Assembly: GCA_052118065.1 (NCBI GenBank)
Contig: JBQKHY010000022.1
Coordinates: forward strand, 1-39,418
DNA length: 39,418 nt
Source: Ruminococcoides sp052118065
GTDB taxonomy: Bacteria > Bacillota > Clostridia > Oscillospirales > Acutalibacteraceae
Direction of reading: 5' to 3'
Under the pieces are notes generated by a model. That model saw only the letters and a program-made list of their open reading frames with translations, was not told the DNA's origin and did not search any database. A program made the translations under genes and the position numbers. This document shows positions 1 to 6,775 of this stretch, in pieces (the stretch's first letter is position 1; each line of letters begins with the position of its first letter).

Positions 1-40
1 TTCTACATAGGACAAAATTGTATAAAACATTTTACTATTA

Positions 41-69
41 AACGGGCGAACGATGTTCGCCCCTACGAC
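41..69. repeat. Short palindromic intergenic repeat, copy 1
   Basis: GGGCGAAC (44-51) and GTTCGCCC (55-62) form a perfect 8-bp inverted repeat around GAT. On the minus strand it reads GTAGGGGCGAAC...GTTCGCCCGTT. A related palindrome with the same flanks lies at 39177-39206, near the other end of the window. The pattern resembles small mobile or extragenic palindromes scattered in Clostridia genomes, but the family name is not known to me. Confidence 0.6.
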
Positions 70-99
70 TGTAAGCCAAAATTTTGTTATAATTCACAC

Positions 100-165
100 C
101 CACAAACCCTAATTTGTTGAAGTGAATTATAGATTAGCACAATTAAAATTAAAAAACTAATTTAT
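100..165 (-). repeat. AT-rich interspersed repeat, copy A
   Basis: Two segments recur elsewhere in the window. ACAAATTAGGGTTTGTGG (minus strand, about 100-117) is found exactly at 39011-39028. The TTAGCACAAT...AATTTATC stretch at 134-165 is close to 25984-26018. Together with the downstream copies this supports a diverged extragenic repeat family. No coding potential is seen here. Confidence 0.55.
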
Positions 166-230
166 CGCAATACACATAGGGGAAAGGGTAGTGAATTGTA
201 AGAACAACATAGAATATAAAATTAAAAAGC

Positions 231-264
231 AAAAAAATAAGAACCATTCAAACGAACGGTTCTT
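231..264 (-). terminator. Intrinsic terminator of the tRNA-Thr/tRNA-Tyr unit
   Basis: On the minus strand an 11-bp stem (254-264 with 239-249, one G-U pair, 4-nt loop) is followed by ATTTTTTT (238-231). It lies just downstream of the encoded CCA of tRNA-Tyr. Confidence 0.8.
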
Positions 265-266
265 AT

Positions 267-351
267 TGGTGGGAGATGGTGGATTCGAACCACCGAAGGC
301 GTTGCCAGCAGATTTACAGTCTGTCCCCTTTGGCCACTCGGGAAATCTCCC
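267..351 (-). tRNA. tRNA-Tyr (GTA)
   Basis: The minus strand folds into a class II tRNA. It has acceptor GGGAGAT pairing with ATCTCCC, anticodon GTA (RC of 315-317), a long variable arm (GCTGGCAACGCC region), a GGTTCGAATCC T-arm and a genome-encoded CCA (267-269). The long variable arm together with the GTA anticodon identifies tyrosine. It is the second gene of a two-tRNA transcript, downstream of tRNA-Thr. Confidence 0.95.
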
Positions 352-358
352 ATATATA

Positions 359-382
359 AAGCCTACTGTATTTAGTAGGCTT
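359..382 (-). other. Spacer hairpin between tRNA-Thr and tRNA-Tyr
   Basis: A 9-bp perfect stem (AAGCCTACT with AGTAGGCTT) with a 6-nt loop fills the 35-nt tRNA spacer. There is no T-run, so it is more likely a processing spacer than a terminator. Confidence 0.5.
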
Positions 383-386
383 GTTT

Positions 387-462
387 TGGAGCTGGTGGAC
401 GGACTTGAACCCCCGACCTGCTGATTACAAATCAGCTGCTCTACCAACTGAGCTACACCAGC
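387..462 (-). tRNA. tRNA-Thr (TGT)
   Basis: On the minus strand a complete cloverleaf is visible. It starts GCTGGTGTAGCTCAG, has an anticodon stem CTGAT/ATCAG around a TTTGTAA loop (anticodon TGT), a GGGGGTTCAAGTCC T-arm, a 3' CACCAGC acceptor half, discriminator T and an encoded CCA. It is the first tRNA after the promoter at 513-541. Confidence 0.95.
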
Positions 463-512
463 TTATGTAGTGTTTTGTGTTAGTTAACTTTCCGTATCTC
501 TAACGCTCCCTT

Positions 513-541
513 ACTATACCATATGGAAAAATTTTTGTCAA
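513..541 (-). promoter_or_regulatory. Promoter of the tRNA-Thr/tRNA-Tyr unit
   Basis: On the minus strand TTGACA (541-536) is separated by 17 nt from TATAGT (518-513). This is an almost consensus sigma-A promoter about 45 nt before the first tRNA. Confidence 0.85.
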
Positions 542-635
542 CAATTTTTTTGAATTTTTTTAAATCTTTTTTAATTCTTTTTAAAGAAAAGTATTTTTTA
601 TTGACTTTTAGTTACACTATAGTGAGGTGAAAAGT

Positions 636-980
636 GTGAATATAACTGGGCTACAGGTGGCTAATTGTCGAAGAAAATTATTATTATTATTTTTTTTAAA
701 TATATCCGATTATCTCTGCACAATTACAATAATTCAGTACAATGGATTTAAAGAAATAAATCCTATAATGATTTATCTGCTTGAGAAACCTATGTTTTGC
801 TTTGTGATAAAGTGTGTTTTGCCTTTATTATTGGTGGGTTATATTTTTTATGCCATTAAGAATGCATCGGATAATCTGATTTTTATAGTAAATATTGTAA
901 TGTTTGTTGTGGTAGTGTTTTACTTGCTGATTAACATTATGCACATAATTAATTTTATAGTTTTGTTCAATATGTACTAA
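636..980 (+). CDS. DUF5658-like small membrane protein
   Basis: This is a hydrophobic protein of 114 residues with about three membrane segments. The N-terminal part holds an LNxxDYxxTxxxxxxGxxExNPxM pattern (LNISDYLCT...EINPIM), which is typical of DUF5658 membrane proteins as I know that family. No function is established for it. An in-frame GTG lies at 627, but it overlaps the GAGGTGA ribosome binding site (624-630), so I prefer the GTG at 636, five bases after the site. The gene stands alone between the tRNA pair and tRNA-Arg. The family assignment rests on the motif only. Confidence 0.7.
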   Translation: MNITGLQVANCRRKLLLLFFLNISDYLCTITIIQYNGFKEINPIMIYLLEKPMFCFVIKCVLPLLLVGYIFYAIKNASDNLIFIVNIVMFVVVVFYLLINIMHIINFIVLFNMY

Positions 981-1069
981 AAGTGTTTTAGAAAATTTGC
1001 AAAACATAATCATAATTCTTTTAAAGCACGAAATAACCTTATACTATGATATAATAATTTCATAAAAAT

Positions 1070-1146
1070 CCACCTGTAGCGTACTTGGATAACGCATCAG
1101 ATTCCGATTCTGGGGATAGCAGGTTCGAGTCCTGTCAGGTGGACCA
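1070..1146 (+). tRNA. tRNA-Arg (CCG)
   Basis: CCACCTG (1070-1076) pairs with CAGGTGG (1136-1142), followed by discriminator A and an encoded CCA. The D-arm is GCGT/ACGC, the anticodon stem is TCAGA/TCTGG around TTCCGAT (anticodon CCG), and the T-arm contains GGTTCGAGTCC. It reads CGG arginine codons. A TATAAT lies 15 nt upstream (1050-1055) without a clear -35. The next gene starts only 23 nt after the CCA with no terminator between, so the two may be cotranscribed. Confidence 0.93.
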
Positions 1147-1169
1147 TTAAAAATAAGGAGGTTGGTGTT

Positions 1170-1586
1170 ATGATAAAGAAAATTAGCACTCTTGCTATTT
1201 GCGATTTTGTTTTGGCTCTAATCATATATGCCAGAGTAAACCTTAAGAATGCACTTCTTTCTGAAATAACTACATATACAAGCAGAGAAACTGCTAATCA
1301 AGTTTTAACTAACAGTAATTTTGTAGTAGTCATAACACTGGCCCTTGTAGGTGCAGTAATAAGTGTTATGGTTTTATCAAGTACAAAAAACATTCCACAG
1401 CTTTTGATGGATATACTTTTCATTGGTGTTGTTGGTGTAGTGCTTGCTTTGTGGTGGAAAGTCCTTGCAGTTACCGGTTGGGGATATTTCTGTAGTTATC
1501 AAGAGTTAATGACCTATGTAGGCTCATTTATGGTTGGTGCTTGTATATTAAAACTTATTACATATATTTTCCGTAAAAGGATTTGA
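1170..1586 (+). CDS. Uncharacterised four-segment membrane protein
   Basis: This 138-residue protein has four predicted membrane segments (roughly residues 5-22, 50-70, 80-98 and 115-133) and a basic C-terminus (RKRI). A good AAGGAGG ribosome binding site lies before the ATG. I do not recognise a family. It sits directly after tRNA-Arg and only 4 nt before the next membrane protein, so the two proteins probably share an mRNA and may work together. The arrangement of a small holin-like protein followed by a larger membrane protein with a soluble tail could suggest prophage remnants, but no other phage gene is present, so I leave the function open. Confidence 0.75.
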   Translation: MIKKISTLAICDFVLALIIYARVNLKNALLSEITTYTSRETANQVLTNSNFVVVITLALVGAVISVMVLSSTKNIPQLLMDILFIGVVGVVLALWWKVLAVTGWGYFCSYQELMTYVGSFMVGACILKLITYIFRKRI

Positions 1587-1590
1587 TTGT

Positions 1591-2394
1591 ATGGGGATTA
1601 TAAGCAATATAAAAAATAAATATAAAGTAAATAAAAATATTTTGTGGGCAATAAATGGCATACTAACGGCTATTACAACTGTGTATAGTGGATACATAAT
1701 TTATTCTTGTTTTCCTATTGTAAAGGGAAGCATTGCCTTAATTACAGTAGCAACACTATGTATTATTTTTAATTTTCTTTCTTTTTGTTTAAACAGAAAG
1801 TATCTTAATGCACCCATTTCTATTTGCTCTCTGATTATTATGGCACTGTTAACTGCTATATTAGTTATTAACCCTAAGTATGATTGGTATATGTGGGCTG
1901 AAGTTGCACTAAATGTTGTTACTGCTTTGCTAACTTTTATATATCAGTTTGTTGGTGTAAAGATTGGTTGGACAGCTAATAAGTTAGTGAAAATTGCTAA
2001 GGTTAAACTTGACTTTGATTTTAAGCCGGAGGATTTAATCGAAGAGTATAGAGTAGCGCTAAATGCTATTGATAAGAAGTATCATTTTGGTGCTAAAGAT
2101 AGAGAAAAGTTTGAAAAAGAAAAAGAAGAACTTTTGCAGGATACTCACCAAATTTTGAAAGAATTTATCAGTAATGATGAGGTCACTTTGCTTGATAAAC
2201 TGGAAACACTTTATAAAGCAAAGGCAATTTTGATTATTTCTGAGGACAACTATCTTCTTTGGAAAAATCAGCTTATTAATAACTCAACAGAGATTGAAAG
2301 AGTTAAGAAAGAAACAGAAAACCTATATAAGGTAGGTAGTATCAGTGAAGAAGAATACAACCATTGTATGAAACTTCTTGAGGATGAATTTTAA
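1591..2394 (+). CDS. Membrane protein with cytosolic helical tail and SHOCT-like C-terminus
   Basis: In this 267-residue protein four hydrophobic segments fill about residues 15-130. They are followed by a charged, strongly helical soluble region (about 135-240, rich in E and K). The last 23 residues (LYKVGSISEEEYNHCMKLLE) match the pattern of a SHOCT motif: leucine, then glycine, then I-S/T-EEE-Y/F and a final LL. SHOCT motifs usually sit at the ends of membrane or DNA-associated proteins and are thought to mediate oligomerisation. The gene follows 1170-1586 by 4 nt and is closed by the terminator at 2419-2463. The function is unknown; the SHOCT reading is by eye. Confidence 0.75.
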   Translation: MGIISNIKNKYKVNKNILWAINGILTAITTVYSGYIIYSCFPIVKGSIALITVATLCIIFNFLSFCLNRKYLNAPISICSLIIMALLTAILVINPKYDWYMWAEVALNVVTALLTFIYQFVGVKIGWTANKLVKIAKVKLDFDFKPEDLIEEYRVALNAIDKKYHFGAKDREKFEKEKEELLQDTHQILKEFISNDEVTLLDKLETLYKAKAILIISEDNYLLWKNQLINNSTEIERVKKETENLYKVGSISEEEYNHCMKLLEDEF

Positions 2395-2418
2395 ATTAAC
2401 ACTTCAATTTGTTATATA

Positions 2419-2463
2419 TACACAAACGATAATGTATATTGTTTGTGTATTTCCATTTTTTTT
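2419..2463 (+). terminator. Intrinsic terminator after the two membrane genes
   Basis: TACACAAACGAT (2419-2430) pairs with ATTGTTTGTGTA (2438-2449), giving 12 bp with one G-U around a 7-nt loop. It is followed by TTTCCATTTTTTTT. Confidence 0.8.
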
Positions 2464-2467
2464 ACTG

Positions 2468-2497
2468 TTGAAAGAAAAATGAGAAAAATGGTATAAT
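2468..2497 (+). promoter_or_regulatory. Promoter of the HD-domain gene
   Basis: TTGAAA (2468-2473) and TATAAT (2492-2497) are separated by 18 nt. They lie directly after the preceding terminator and about 22 nt before the HD gene. Confidence 0.7.
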
Positions 2498-2518
2498 AGT
2501 AACATATGAGATTAGGAA

Positions 2519-3049
2519 GTGTTTACAATTAACGATAAGCTGTTGAATTGTTTCGGTATAATTACAAAGTCAGAGATTGATTTGTTTCTTGATTGTATAG
2601 GCGATTTGCTTGAAAGTGAAGTAGTACAGAAAATGTGTAACTTTACTCAGCATGGAGATACAACAACCTTTGACCATTGTTTGATGGTTTCTTTCAAAAG
2701 TTTTCAGTTTTGTAGAAAATTCAATCTTGATTATCGTGCTGCTGCAAGAGGAGGACTTCTTCATGATTTGTTCCTTTATGATTGGCATGATAAGGATTTA
2801 GATATAAACCTACATGGCTTTTATCATCCGGGAATAGCACTTAGAAATGCTGAAAAGGCTTTTGTTTTGGATGATAAGGAAAAGGAAATTATTAAGAAAC
2901 ATATGTGGCCACTTACAGTTGTGCCACCAAAATGTAGGGAAGCATATGTCATCTGTTATTTTGACAAGACATGTACCCTAAAAGAAGTTTTTAAAGAATG
3001 GGGAGTGTCCTTGCGTAAACTGATGGCAAGGGGTTTAGTTAAGAAGTAG
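2519..3049 (+). CDS. HD-domain protein (putative phosphohydrolase)
   Basis: This protein of about 176 residues carries the HD metal-site pattern: H53 in FDHC, H82-D83 in GLLHDLFLYDW, and D149 in CYFDK, with further conserved histidines in LHGFYHP and HMWPLT. These signatures match a small HD family common in Firmicutes. HD proteins are usually metal-dependent phosphohydrolases, but the substrate here is unknown. The start is uncertain: the GTG at 2519 overlaps the AGGAAG Shine-Dalgarno (2514-2519), so translation may begin a few codons later, possibly at a non-standard ATT (2528). It is followed 10 nt later by the CmpB-like gene, suggesting an operon. Confidence 0.82.
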   Translation: MFTINDKLLNCFGIITKSEIDLFLDCIGDLLESEVVQKMCNFTQHGDTTTFDHCLMVSFKSFQFCRKFNLDYRAAARGGLLHDLFLYDWHDKDLDINLHGFYHPGIALRNAEKAFVLDDKEKEIIKKHMWPLTVVPPKCREAYVICYFDKTCTLKEVFKEWGVSLRKLMARGLVKK

Positions 3050-3059
3050 GTGGAGAAAA

Positions 3060-3806
3060 GTGAACTTAGTGCAATATTTTTTAGCATTTATGCTATATAG
3101 TATTATTGGCTGGGCTTATGAAACTGCACTATATACAGTTCAGGAAGGAAGATATATTTCTTCCGGATTTTTAAAAGGTCCTTACTGTCCGATTTACGGC
3201 GGTGGGGCAGTAGCAATGGTATTTTGCTTTTATGGTAGAACAGATAATTCTTGGGTGATTTTCTTTGGTGGTATGGCTATTGCTACAGTTATTGAATATT
3301 TAGTAGCAGTTATACTGGAAAATTGTTTCCATAAAAAATGGTGGGATTATAGCAATATTAGATTTAATTTTCAAGGCAGAATTTGCCTTTTAGGTGCATT
3401 GTGCTTTGGTACACTTTGTATGCTCTTATGTAAAGCAGTACATCCTGCATTTATGAAAATGATTTCTATAATTCCTGAAAATTATCAGTTCTGGTCAGCT
3501 GTTGTTTTGGCTATTATCTTTGTATGTGACTATATTTATACAATAGCTATGTTACATAAAACAAAGAAAACTCAGTCCAAAAATAGGGATGACTATGAAA
3601 ATAAACTTCCTCAGCTAAATACACAGGAATTGTTTTCTAATTTAGGTAACAAGATTAATAGTAAAATTAAGATTAAAGATAGAATTCACTTTGGTGGTGT
3701 TAGCTATATTATAGAAAAGCTAAAGCTAAAACCTTTCTATATAGAAAAGGTTGAACCGCTATATACTCCTATTAAGGAGAAGTTCAAAGAATTTAAAGAA
3801 AAATAA
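3060..3806 (+). CDS. CmpB-like putative ABC-transporter permease (PF06541 type)
   Basis: This is a 248-residue integral membrane protein. The N-terminal signature (FMLYSIIGWAYETALY, then GFLKGPYCPIYGGG) matches the 'putative ABC transporter permease' CmpB family of Firmicutes. Four to five membrane segments occupy residues 1-180, and the last 70 residues are a charged cytosolic tail. No transporter partner is nearby, and the ABC name comes from the family label rather than proven transport. It starts with GTG after an AGGTGGAG ribosome binding site, 10 nt after the HD gene, and ends at a terminator (3817-3849). Confidence 0.8.
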   Translation: MNLVQYFLAFMLYSIIGWAYETALYTVQEGRYISSGFLKGPYCPIYGGGAVAMVFCFYGRTDNSWVIFFGGMAIATVIEYLVAVILENCFHKKWWDYSNIRFNFQGRICLLGALCFGTLCMLLCKAVHPAFMKMISIIPENYQFWSAVVLAIIFVCDYIYTIAMLHKTKKTQSKNRDDYENKLPQLNTQELFSNLGNKINSKIKIKDRIHFGGVSYIIEKLKLKPFYIEKVEPLYTPIKEKFKEFKEK

Positions 3807-3816
3807 TAACTAACTA

Positions 3817-3849
3817 AAATGCGAAGATTTTTAGTCTTTGCATTTTTTT
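3817..3849 (+). terminator. Intrinsic terminator after the CmpB-like gene
   Basis: AAATGCGAAGA pairs with TCTTTGCATTT (11 bp, one G-U) around a 7-nt loop and runs into a T-tract. The next gene starts only 16 nt later, so some readthrough is possible. Confidence 0.75.
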
Positions 3850-3864
3850 CGGTAAGGTGATAAG

Positions 3865-4443
3865 ATGGGATTTTTCGACTACATTACAAAAATAGATTTT
3901 AGTATTCTGTACTATATTCAAGAACATTTAAGATGTGCATTTCTTGATTTCTTAATGCCACTTCTTGGCTTAATGCAAGAGGGTGGTATGGTGTGGATTG
4001 TAATTTCAATCATACTAATCTGTTTTAAGAAAACAAGATATTGTGGATTTGCAATTTTACTTGCAATGGGCATAGACACTTTAATAACAGAATTTACACT
4101 AAAGAATATTATTTGTAGGGTTCGCCCTTGTAATATAGATTTCTCTATAAAAATGCTTGTTTCAAGACCTGATTCCTATGGCTTCCCATCTAACCATTCA
4201 GCAAGTGCTTTTGCAGCAGCAACTGCTTTGCTTGTTACTTTAAAGAAAAAGAGATGGGCTATTTTGGGATATATCCTTGCAACGGCTATTGCTCTATCCA
4301 GATTATATGTTTTTGTACATTTCCCATCAGATGTACTTGTTGGTGCTATTGTAGGTTCTTTAATTGCATTGTTGGTATGCTTCTTAATGAAGAAAACAGG
4401 TTTTAAAAAATTTTTGATACATAAAAATATTATTGAGAGGTAA
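3865..4443 (+). CDS. PAP2-family membrane phosphatase
   Basis: This 192-residue protein has about five membrane helices and all three PAP2 motifs: K80-x6-R87-P88 (KNIICRVRP), P108-S-N-H111 and S145-R-x5-H152-x3-D156. H111 and H152 are the expected nucleophile and general base. The family removes phosphate from lipid phosphates, such as undecaprenyl pyrophosphate or phosphatidylglycerol phosphate, at the membrane's outer face; which lipid is not visible here. Motif 2 reads PSNH instead of the usual PSGH. It lies 8 nt before the GlmU-like gene, so an envelope-related pair is possible. Confidence 0.88.
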   Translation: MGFFDYITKIDFSILYYIQEHLRCAFLDFLMPLLGLMQEGGMVWIVISIILICFKKTRYCGFAILLAMGIDTLITEFTLKNIICRVRPCNIDFSIKMLVSRPDSYGFPSNHSASAFAAATALLVTLKKKRWAILGYILATAIALSRLYVFVHFPSDVLVGAIVGSLIALLVCFLMKKTGFKKFLIHKNIIER

Positions 4444-4451
4444 AAATTGTA

Positions 4452-5117
4452 ATGGAAAGATTAACAATTAAGAAGTTGTACAATTTAGACGAAACTATTG
4501 CAAAAGATTTGTTTGATGGTCTTACATATCCTTGGGAGGCTTTGCCTTTAATTGGTGACTTTATTATTAAGCTAGGTAACACACTTGACCCTGATATTTA
4601 TGAAAAGAAAGGTGACAACATCTGGATTGCTAAGTCAGCAAAAGTTTTTGACTCAGCGTATTTAAATGGTCCACTGATTATTGATGAAGATGCTGAGGTT
4701 AGACAGTGTGCATTTATCAGAGGTAATGCTATTGTAGGTAAGGGTGCTACTGTTGGTAACTCTACAGAGCTAAAGAATGCTATTCTGTTTAATGGTGTTC
4801 AAGTTCCTCACTTTAACTATATTGGTGACAGTATCCTAGGTCATATGTCACATACAGGTGCAGGTTCAATTACATCAAACCTAAAGAGTGACAAAACTCT
4901 TGTAACTGTTCTATTAGACGGTAAAAAGGTTGAAACAGGTGTTAAGAAGTTTGGTGCTATGATAGGTGACCATGTAGAGGTTGGCTGTAATTCAGTTCTA
5001 AACCCGGGTACTGTTATCGGTAAAAATACTAATGTATATCCACTTTCATTCGTTAGAGGCTATGTAGCAGAAAACTCAATCTATAAAAGATTAGGCGAAG
5101 TAGCTGAAAAGTATTAA
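4452..5117 (+). CDS. Left-handed beta-helix (GlmU C-terminal-like) protein
   Basis: The 221-residue protein contains hexapeptide repeats ([LIV]-G-x4 type), visible from IWIAKSAKVF through GNAIVGKGATVGN to GTVIGKNTNVYP. They match the acyltransferase-like half of nucleotide-sugar pyrophosphorylases. HFNYIGDSILG and AGSITSNLK correspond to conserved GlmU C-terminal segments near the acetyl-CoA/GlcN-1-P site. The N-terminal uridylyltransferase domain is absent; residues 1-50 form a short helical lead instead. It could be a sugar-phosphate acetyltransferase or a regulatory relative. The enzyme activity is not provable from sequence alone. Confidence 0.82.
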   Translation: MERLTIKKLYNLDETIAKDLFDGLTYPWEALPLIGDFIIKLGNTLDPDIYEKKGDNIWIAKSAKVFDSAYLNGPLIIDEDAEVRQCAFIRGNAIVGKGATVGNSTELKNAILFNGVQVPHFNYIGDSILGHMSHTGAGSITSNLKSDKTLVTVLLDGKKVETGVKKFGAMIGDHVEVGCNSVLNPGTVIGKNTNVYPLSFVRGYVAENSIYKRLGEVAEKY

Positions 5118-5139
5118 TTAATATAGGATAGGTAGAACA

Positions 5140-5167
5140 AATCCCCACATTTGATTATGTGGGGATT
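5140..5167. terminator. Hairpin terminator between convergent genes
   Basis: AATCCCCACAT (5140-5150) and ATGTGGGGATT (5157-5167) form a perfect 11-bp stem with a 6-nt loop, between the plus-strand GlmU-like gene and the minus-strand cobA-type gene. T-runs are weak on both sides. Confidence 0.65.
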
Positions 5168-5184
5168 TATCTATATAGTATAGT

Positions 5185-5700
5185 TTAAAATTCAATTCCT
5201 TTTCTTGCAGAGATACCTCTGTCGTAAGGATGAGAAACCTTTCTCATTTCAGTACAGTAGTCAGCAAGTTTAAGTATCTTTTCACTTGGGTTGTGACCGG
5301 TTAAAACAATTTCGATATTCTTAGGAGCATTAGCCAAAAAATCAAAAAGTTCACTTTCAGAAAGCATATTGTTTTCAATTGCAATAAATATTTCATCAAA
5401 GATAACCATATTGTATTTGCCAACCAGTGCTTCCTTAGCACAGTATTCAAATGTATTTCTGCAATGCTGACGGCATTGTAATTTTTCTTCATCAGTCATA
5501 TCTCTGACAAACTTAACACGGTCAGGACAAGGAGTAAGGGTAATGTTAGGTATAAGCTCCATTGAGCGTCTTTCACCGGAGTCGTTACCTTTTAAGAATT
5601 GAGAGAATAGCACCTTTCTGTCACTACCTGCAGCTCTCATTGCTATACCAACAGCACAAGTGGTTTTGCCTTTGCCATATCCATAGTAAATGTGTAGCAT
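5185..5700 (-). CDS. cobO: Cob(I)yrinic acid a,c-diamide adenosyltransferase (CobA/BtuR type)
   Basis: This enzyme transfers the 5'-deoxyadenosyl group of ATP to Co(I) corrinoids, a step in coenzyme B12 synthesis or salvage. The 171-residue product has the P-loop GYGKGKTT (residues 7-14), FSQFLKG, the acidic IFDEI motif, and the family-typical C-terminus RGISARKGIEF. An in-frame ATG at 5709 directly abuts the AAAGGA ribosome binding site, so the ATG at 5700, nine bases further, is the better start. No other cobalamin gene is nearby, suggesting salvage or dispersed genes. The symbol could equally be cobA or btuR. Confidence 0.92.
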   Translation of the reverse strand: MLHIYYGYGKGKTTCAVGIAMRAAGSDRKVLFSQFLKGNDSGERRSMELIPNITLTPCPDRVKFVRDMTDEEKLQCRQHCRNTFEYCAKEALVGKYNMVIFDEIFIAIENNMLSESELFDFLANAPKNIEIVLTGHNPSEKILKLADYCTEMRKVSHPYDRGISARKGIEF

Positions 5701-5761
5701 ATAGCACATTCCTTTCTATATATAATAGTATAAGTTATTTCTAATATAATAATATATCCCA

Positions 5762-5789
5762 TTGAAAAAATAATCAAGTGTGTTATAAT
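5762..5789 (+). promoter_or_regulatory. Promoter of the 36-residue peptide gene
   Basis: TTGAAA (5762-5767) and TATAAT (5784-5789) with a 16-nt spacer lie 19 nt before the ATG. The AAAAGGAG ribosome binding site sits between. Confidence 0.7.
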
Positions 5790-5808
5790 ACAAAAAAGGA
5801 GTGATTTT

Positions 5809-5919
5809 ATGAATTATCAGAAGAAAAGAAAAAGACAGATGATTATAATTCGTATAGTTGCCATTGTATGTGCAGTGCTTATTTTAGGTTCAGTTTTTGC
5901 TGCTGCTTACTTTAGTTAA
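5809..5919 (+). CDS. Small single-pass membrane peptide (36 aa)
   Basis: This ATG frame codes for 36 residues. A very basic start (MNYQKKRKRQ) is followed by one hydrophobic helix (about residues 11-34, IIIRIVAIVCAVLILGS...) ending AAYFS. It has a proper AAAAGGAG ribosome binding site at 6-nt spacing and its own near-consensus promoter, which makes translation credible. The lysine/arginine cluster predicts the N-terminus in the cytosol. It stands alone between cobO and the S10 promoter. I do not recognise the family, and no function can be assigned. Confidence 0.6.
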   Translation: MNYQKKRKRQMIIIRIVAIVCAVLILGSVFAAAYFS

Positions 5920-6086
5920 TGAATTTTTTGTAAAAATATTCTTTAAAAGCAGCAAAAATGCCGATTTATAGGGCTTTTAAGGCTGAAAATTCTTTATGTG
6001 CAATAAAAATATAATCTTTGTGCATAATACATAAAAATATCATTAAAATATCTATAAACTTCTAAGGATATAATTATGCAAAAACC

Positions 6087-6115
6087 TTGAAAAAGCCCAT
6101 TAAATCTAGTATAAT
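6087..6115 (+). promoter_or_regulatory. Promoter of the S10-spc-alpha cluster
   Basis: TTGAAA (6087-6092), a 17-nt spacer and TATAAT (6110-6115). Transcription would start near 6122, giving a leader of about 270 nt before rpsJ. Confidence 0.85.
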
Positions 6116-6121
6116 AAGCCT

Positions 6122-6390
6122 TGCGTGACTGCGATAGATATGCGAAGAAGCGGGAGGTTGCGACAGTTAGTCGGTTTTTCCGTGGAGTATGTCCGATTTT
6201 AAACCGGGCGATTAAGTTAAGATTGAGCAAATATTACCCAATAGGGTAACACTATGCTCTTAATGCGCTTTGAACTGCCCGAATGAATAAAATTCATCCG
6301 GTTTTTTTAATGCAAGGGTGCGAAACACCCGGATGTGTTATCAGTTAAAAGCACGCCCGCCAACTCAAAACTATTTAAGGAGGCGTTATT
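6122..6390 (+). promoter_or_regulatory. Structured 5' leader of the S10 operon with attenuator
   Basis: The leader holds several helices: CGGGC (6205-6209) with GCCCG (6277-6281) closing a multi-branch region; TTACCC/GGGTAA (about 6235-6248); a terminator hairpin at 6279-6308; and GGGTG/CACCC (6316-6330). GCCCG and the terminator's 5' arm share bases, so the two folds exclude each other. CATCCGG in the terminator's 3' arm is also complementary to CCGGATG (6329-6335). This layout fits ribosomal-protein-controlled attenuation, known for S10-type leaders in other bacteria. The ligand here is unknown. Confidence 0.7.
6279..6308 (+). terminator. Intrinsic terminator/attenuator inside the S10 leader
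   Basis: CCGAATGAAT pairs with ATTCATCCGG (one A-C mismatch, 3-nt loop), followed by TTTTTTT (6302-6308). It lies 82 nt before rpsJ, downstream of the only good promoter. Confidence 0.75.
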
Positions 6391-6702
6391 ATGGCAGTCA
6401 AGGAAAAAATTCGTATAAGACTTAAGGGTTACGATCATCAGTTAGTTGATCAATCAGCTGAAAGAATCGTTGCAACAGCCAAGAGAACAGGTGCTAGAGT
6501 TTCAGGTCCTGTACCTCTACCAACACAGAAGCAGGTTGTTACAATTCTAAGAGCTGTTCATAAGTACAAGTACAGCCGTGAGCAGTTTGAAATGAGAACT
6601 CACAAAAGACTTATCGACATTCTAAGACCATCAAACAAAACTGTTGATGCTCTTATGAAATTAGAACTCCCTGCAGGCGTTGACATCGAAATTAAGTTAT
6701 AA
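6391..6702 (+). CDS. rpsJ: 30S ribosomal protein S10
   Basis: This is the 103-residue S10 of the 30S head, also known as NusE for its role in antitermination. It is full length for the family, with the conserved start RIRLKGYDHQLVDQS and the GPVPLPTQ loop that contacts 16S rRNA. It is the first gene of the 32-gene ribosomal block and follows a TAAGGAGG ribosome binding site. No str operon genes (rpsL, rpsG, fusA, tuf) precede it, so the S10 block stands on its own promoter and leader here. Confidence 0.98.
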   Translation: MAVKEKIRIRLKGYDHQLVDQSAERIVATAKRTGARVSGPVPLPTQKQVVTILRAVHKYKYSREQFEMRTHKRLIDILRPSNKTVDALMKLELPAGVDIEIKL

Positions 6703-6775
6703 TTTCATTTCAACCTACCGGTAGACAGGGTAAATGTTGGGAAACCAACCAATAACCTAAAAGGAGGAAAACATA
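6703..6775 (+). other. Structured rpsJ-rplC spacer
   Basis: This 73-nt gap contains the palindrome CTACCGGTAG and a GTTGG-GAAA-CCAAC tetraloop hairpin just before the rplC ribosome binding site. No T-run is present, so it is probably an mRNA structure rather than a terminator. Confidence 0.5.

Noticed and set aside
191..424. Plus-strand 77-residue reading frame
   Set aside because: It is antisense to the two tRNA genes, a classic false gene.
157..447. Minus-strand 96-residue reading frame
   Set aside because: It runs through the tRNA-Tyr and tRNA-Thr genes; the frame is a by-product of structured tRNA sequence.
601..623. Promoter TTGACT...TATAGT before the DUF5658-like gene
   Set aside because: The spacer is only 11 nt, too short for a normal sigma-A promoter.
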